From the NCBI RefSeq assembly GCF_042676045.1, contig NZ_JBHTJV010000026.1, positions 201,908 to 265,907 on the forward strand: a stretch of DNA of 64,000 nt, in the 5' to 3' direction. The translations under genes were made by a program, and so were the position numbers. Source of the DNA: Pseudahrensia aquimaris (lineage in GTDB: Bacteria; Pseudomonadota; Alphaproteobacteria; Rhizobiales; Rhizobiaceae). Below, piece by piece: positions 62,966 through 64,000 of this stretch. Below the pieces are notes generated by a model. The model searched no databases, was not told where the DNA came from, and saw only the letters and a program-made list of their open reading frames with translations. The number at the start of each line of letters is the position of its first letter. The first letter of the stretch is position 1.

Positions 62966-63103
62966 ATGGGCCGCTATGCGGACAAAGTCGACGATGCGCC
63001 CGCTAAAACCAATGGCTGCTTGTATGAACTGCGCATGCACTCATCTGCTACTGTAGGCCCATTTAGAGGCCCATATTTTCCGGAGCGGGAACACGTGTTA
63101 TAA
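62966..63103 (+). pseudogene. Short open frame at the boundary, possible truncated gene
   Basis: ATG at 62966 has a good ribosome site (GGAGTGAAGG) and opens 45 codons. The first 25 or so codons use the GC-rich host style (GRYADKVDDAPAKTNGCLYE), then the sequence changes to AT-richer DNA. The end overlaps the minus-strand gene. It may be the stub of a host gene cut by an insertion at about 63.05 kb, or nothing. Confidence 0.3.
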
Positions 63104-63812
63104 CTATTTTGTTTCTTAGCACTTCAAACTCAGCGATCTGAGCCTCGGAATATCTACGCATCTCGCAGTAAACCTGTGTCACAGCTTTTGTTATCTGAGA
63201 CATCAGACCGGGAACAAAGAATTCCACCTCTCGTTCATCTTTATGTCTGGGGCGCTTTTCTCCAAACCCAACATCTAATATCACGCGCCTGCGCACCTCA
63301 TAATTTGGGCGTTCAGGAAAGATACCTAAAGTGATTTTGTTCGTGTTACCATTTACTGAGCCAAGGAACGTGAACTTATTTCCATGATGGGCGATGTTTT
63401 TAGCCCAAGTGTTCCCACGCTCCTCATACTCTCCCCACGGATACGCTCGACCTAAATGAACTGATGGGTTTCTGACAGTATTGATAAATGTTTCTCCAAT
63501 GTGCTCGGGCCATCCAAACCATTTGCAGATGAGTTCTGCGATTTCCCTGTTTGTAACTTGGCTTCGCAGGAGTTGGATGCAAGCCAACCAATTTATCAAG
63601 GTACAGATATTGTTGATAATGTCATTAAAGACAAACATCCTGCGGTCGATCTCACGACTATTCTGATAAATCTCATCCATAGACCGAATATGGTCAATCC
63701 ATAGCTTCGCCTCATGCAGCACTTCACGAGCGTAAACTCTCTCACCCCTATTTAGCTCAAGTTGCTCATTGAGTTCCTTGAGTTCCAATTCAGCTAGTTC
63801 ACTAATATGCAT
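63063..63812 (-). CDS. Orphan hypothetical protein with HEPN-like R-x4-H motif
   Basis: No known family recognised. 249 aa from ATG at 63812 (GGCGGAA about 7 bases upstream); a TTG at 63851 is possible. The first 90 residues are helical and polar (ELAELELKELNEQLELNRGE, a likely coiled coil). Then comes NTVRNPSVHLG with Arg114-x4-His119, the spacing and context of the HEPN ribonuclease motif. The middle is beta-rich, and the C-terminal third is mixed (EVEFFVPGLMSQITKAVTQV). The DNA is visibly more AT-rich than the neighbours. It sits between mazG and an IS element, so horizontal transfer is likely. Confidence 0.65.
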   Translation of the reverse strand: MHISELAELELKELNEQLELNRGERVYAREVLHEAKLWIDHIRSMDEIYQNSREIDRRMFVFNDIINNICTLINWLACIQLLRSQVTNREIAELICKWFGWPEHIGETFINTVRNPSVHLGRAYPWGEYEERGNTWAKNIAHHGNKFTFLGSVNGNTNKITLGIFPERPNYEVRRRVILDVGFGEKRPRHKDEREVEFFVPGLMSQITKAVTQVYCEMRRYSEAQIAEFEVLRNKIVITRVPAPENMGL

Positions 63813-63912
63813 ATAAAATTCCGCCAATAGAGGCCAAATGTAAGTTACCAATGTTTTGGCGGCAATGCCAGGATGGGGCGAGAACTTGGTGGCACTGAAT
63901 AGCCCCTAGATT

Positions 63913-64000
63913 TGTAGACACCTTCTTCCCTAATTTTGAGGCAAGGAGGCCATTATGGGCAAAGCCAATTTCAGTGACGATTTCAAGCGTGATGCGGTGC
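63913..64000 (+). mobile_element. Left end of an IS3-type insertion sequence (cut by window edge)
   Basis: The probable terminal repeat starts near TGTAGACACC at 63913, and the first transposase gene starts 42 bases later. Only the first 88 bases are in view, so the exact IS and its other end cannot be determined. Confidence 0.6.
63955..64000 (+). CDS. IS3-family transposase OrfA, N-terminal fragment
   Basis: Fifteen visible codons, MGKANFSDDFKRDAV, match the usual opening of IS3-family OrfA, the helix-turn-helix protein that binds the IS ends. A perfect AAGGAGG ribosome site precedes the ATG by 6 bases. OrfB would follow by frameshift outside the window. Confidence 0.85.
   Translation, partial: MGKANFSDDFKRDAV

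Overview
The window is chromosomal DNA of an alphaproteobacterium, most likely of the order Hyphomicrobiales (Rhizobiales). The support is gene content and order: dprA-topA-rnr-DUF983-NUDIX-rpmG, a PleD and DivK pair, EipB (DUF1849), ClpS-ClpA, the division regulator MipZ, the F1-ATPase inhibitor subunit zeta, PurS/PurQ/PurL, and a LexA site of the alphaproteobacterial GTTC-N7-GTTC type before recA. Base composition is moderately GC-rich and nearly every stretch is coding. I cannot name the genus from the sequence alone. I saw no rRNA, tRNA or CRISPR array.

Layout. 1-8.5 kb: plus-strand DNA and RNA housekeeping (dprA cut at the left edge, topA, rnr, DUF983, NUDIX, rhodanese, rpmG). 8.5-8.9 kb: a GC-rich intergenic stretch that can fold and may hold an ncRNA. 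8.9-10.7 kb: pleD and divK on minus. 10.8-13.9 kb: DUF3572, a HAD protein, dinB, and convergent eipB. 14-17 kb: ridA, a phosphodiesterase, a FemAB-like protein and a HIT protein, tightly packed. 17-21.3 kb: azlCD, a small unknown gene, clpA and clpS on minus. 21.7-26.3 kb: a SPOR-tailed D,D-carboxypeptidase, then a minus cluster of a membrane J-protein, a VWA protein and MipZ, with two small membrane ORFs divergent from it. 26.4-30.3 kb: DUF1489, a methylcrotonyl-CoA carboxylase alpha-type subunit and serine dehydratase. 30.4-35.6 kb: sfsA, map, radC, a solute-binding protein, a P1-family peptidase and DUF2259. 35.7-47 kb: purine synthesis (purB; purC-purS-purQ-purL) running into bolA, two unknown membrane proteins and grxD, then DUF2461 and an MFS pump. 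47-54 kb: ttcA, rpsD, an isochorismatase-family gene, murI, DUF805, trmJ, TfoX-N, icd and an SH3 protein. 54.5-63 kb: alaS, recA, psuK-psuG, a second D,D-carboxypeptidase, DUF1176 and mazG.

The genes connect around several themes: purine synthesis; Fe-S and glutaredoxin functions (BolA with Grx4); envelope maintenance (EipB, two S11 carboxypeptidases, murI); cell-cycle and division control (PleD, DivK, MipZ, candidate CtrA sites); and DNA repair (recA, dinB, radC, dprA).

The only clearly accessory stretch is the right edge, about 63.05-64.0 kb: an AT-richer orphan gene with an R-x4-H motif reminiscent of HEPN ribonucleases, next to the left end of an IS3-type insertion sequence. No complete new system can be demonstrated here. 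The best leads are that edge gene, the foldable intergenic stretch at 8.5-8.9 kb, the VWA/J-protein pair beside MipZ, and two cases where an intrinsic terminator sits in the leader of the next gene.
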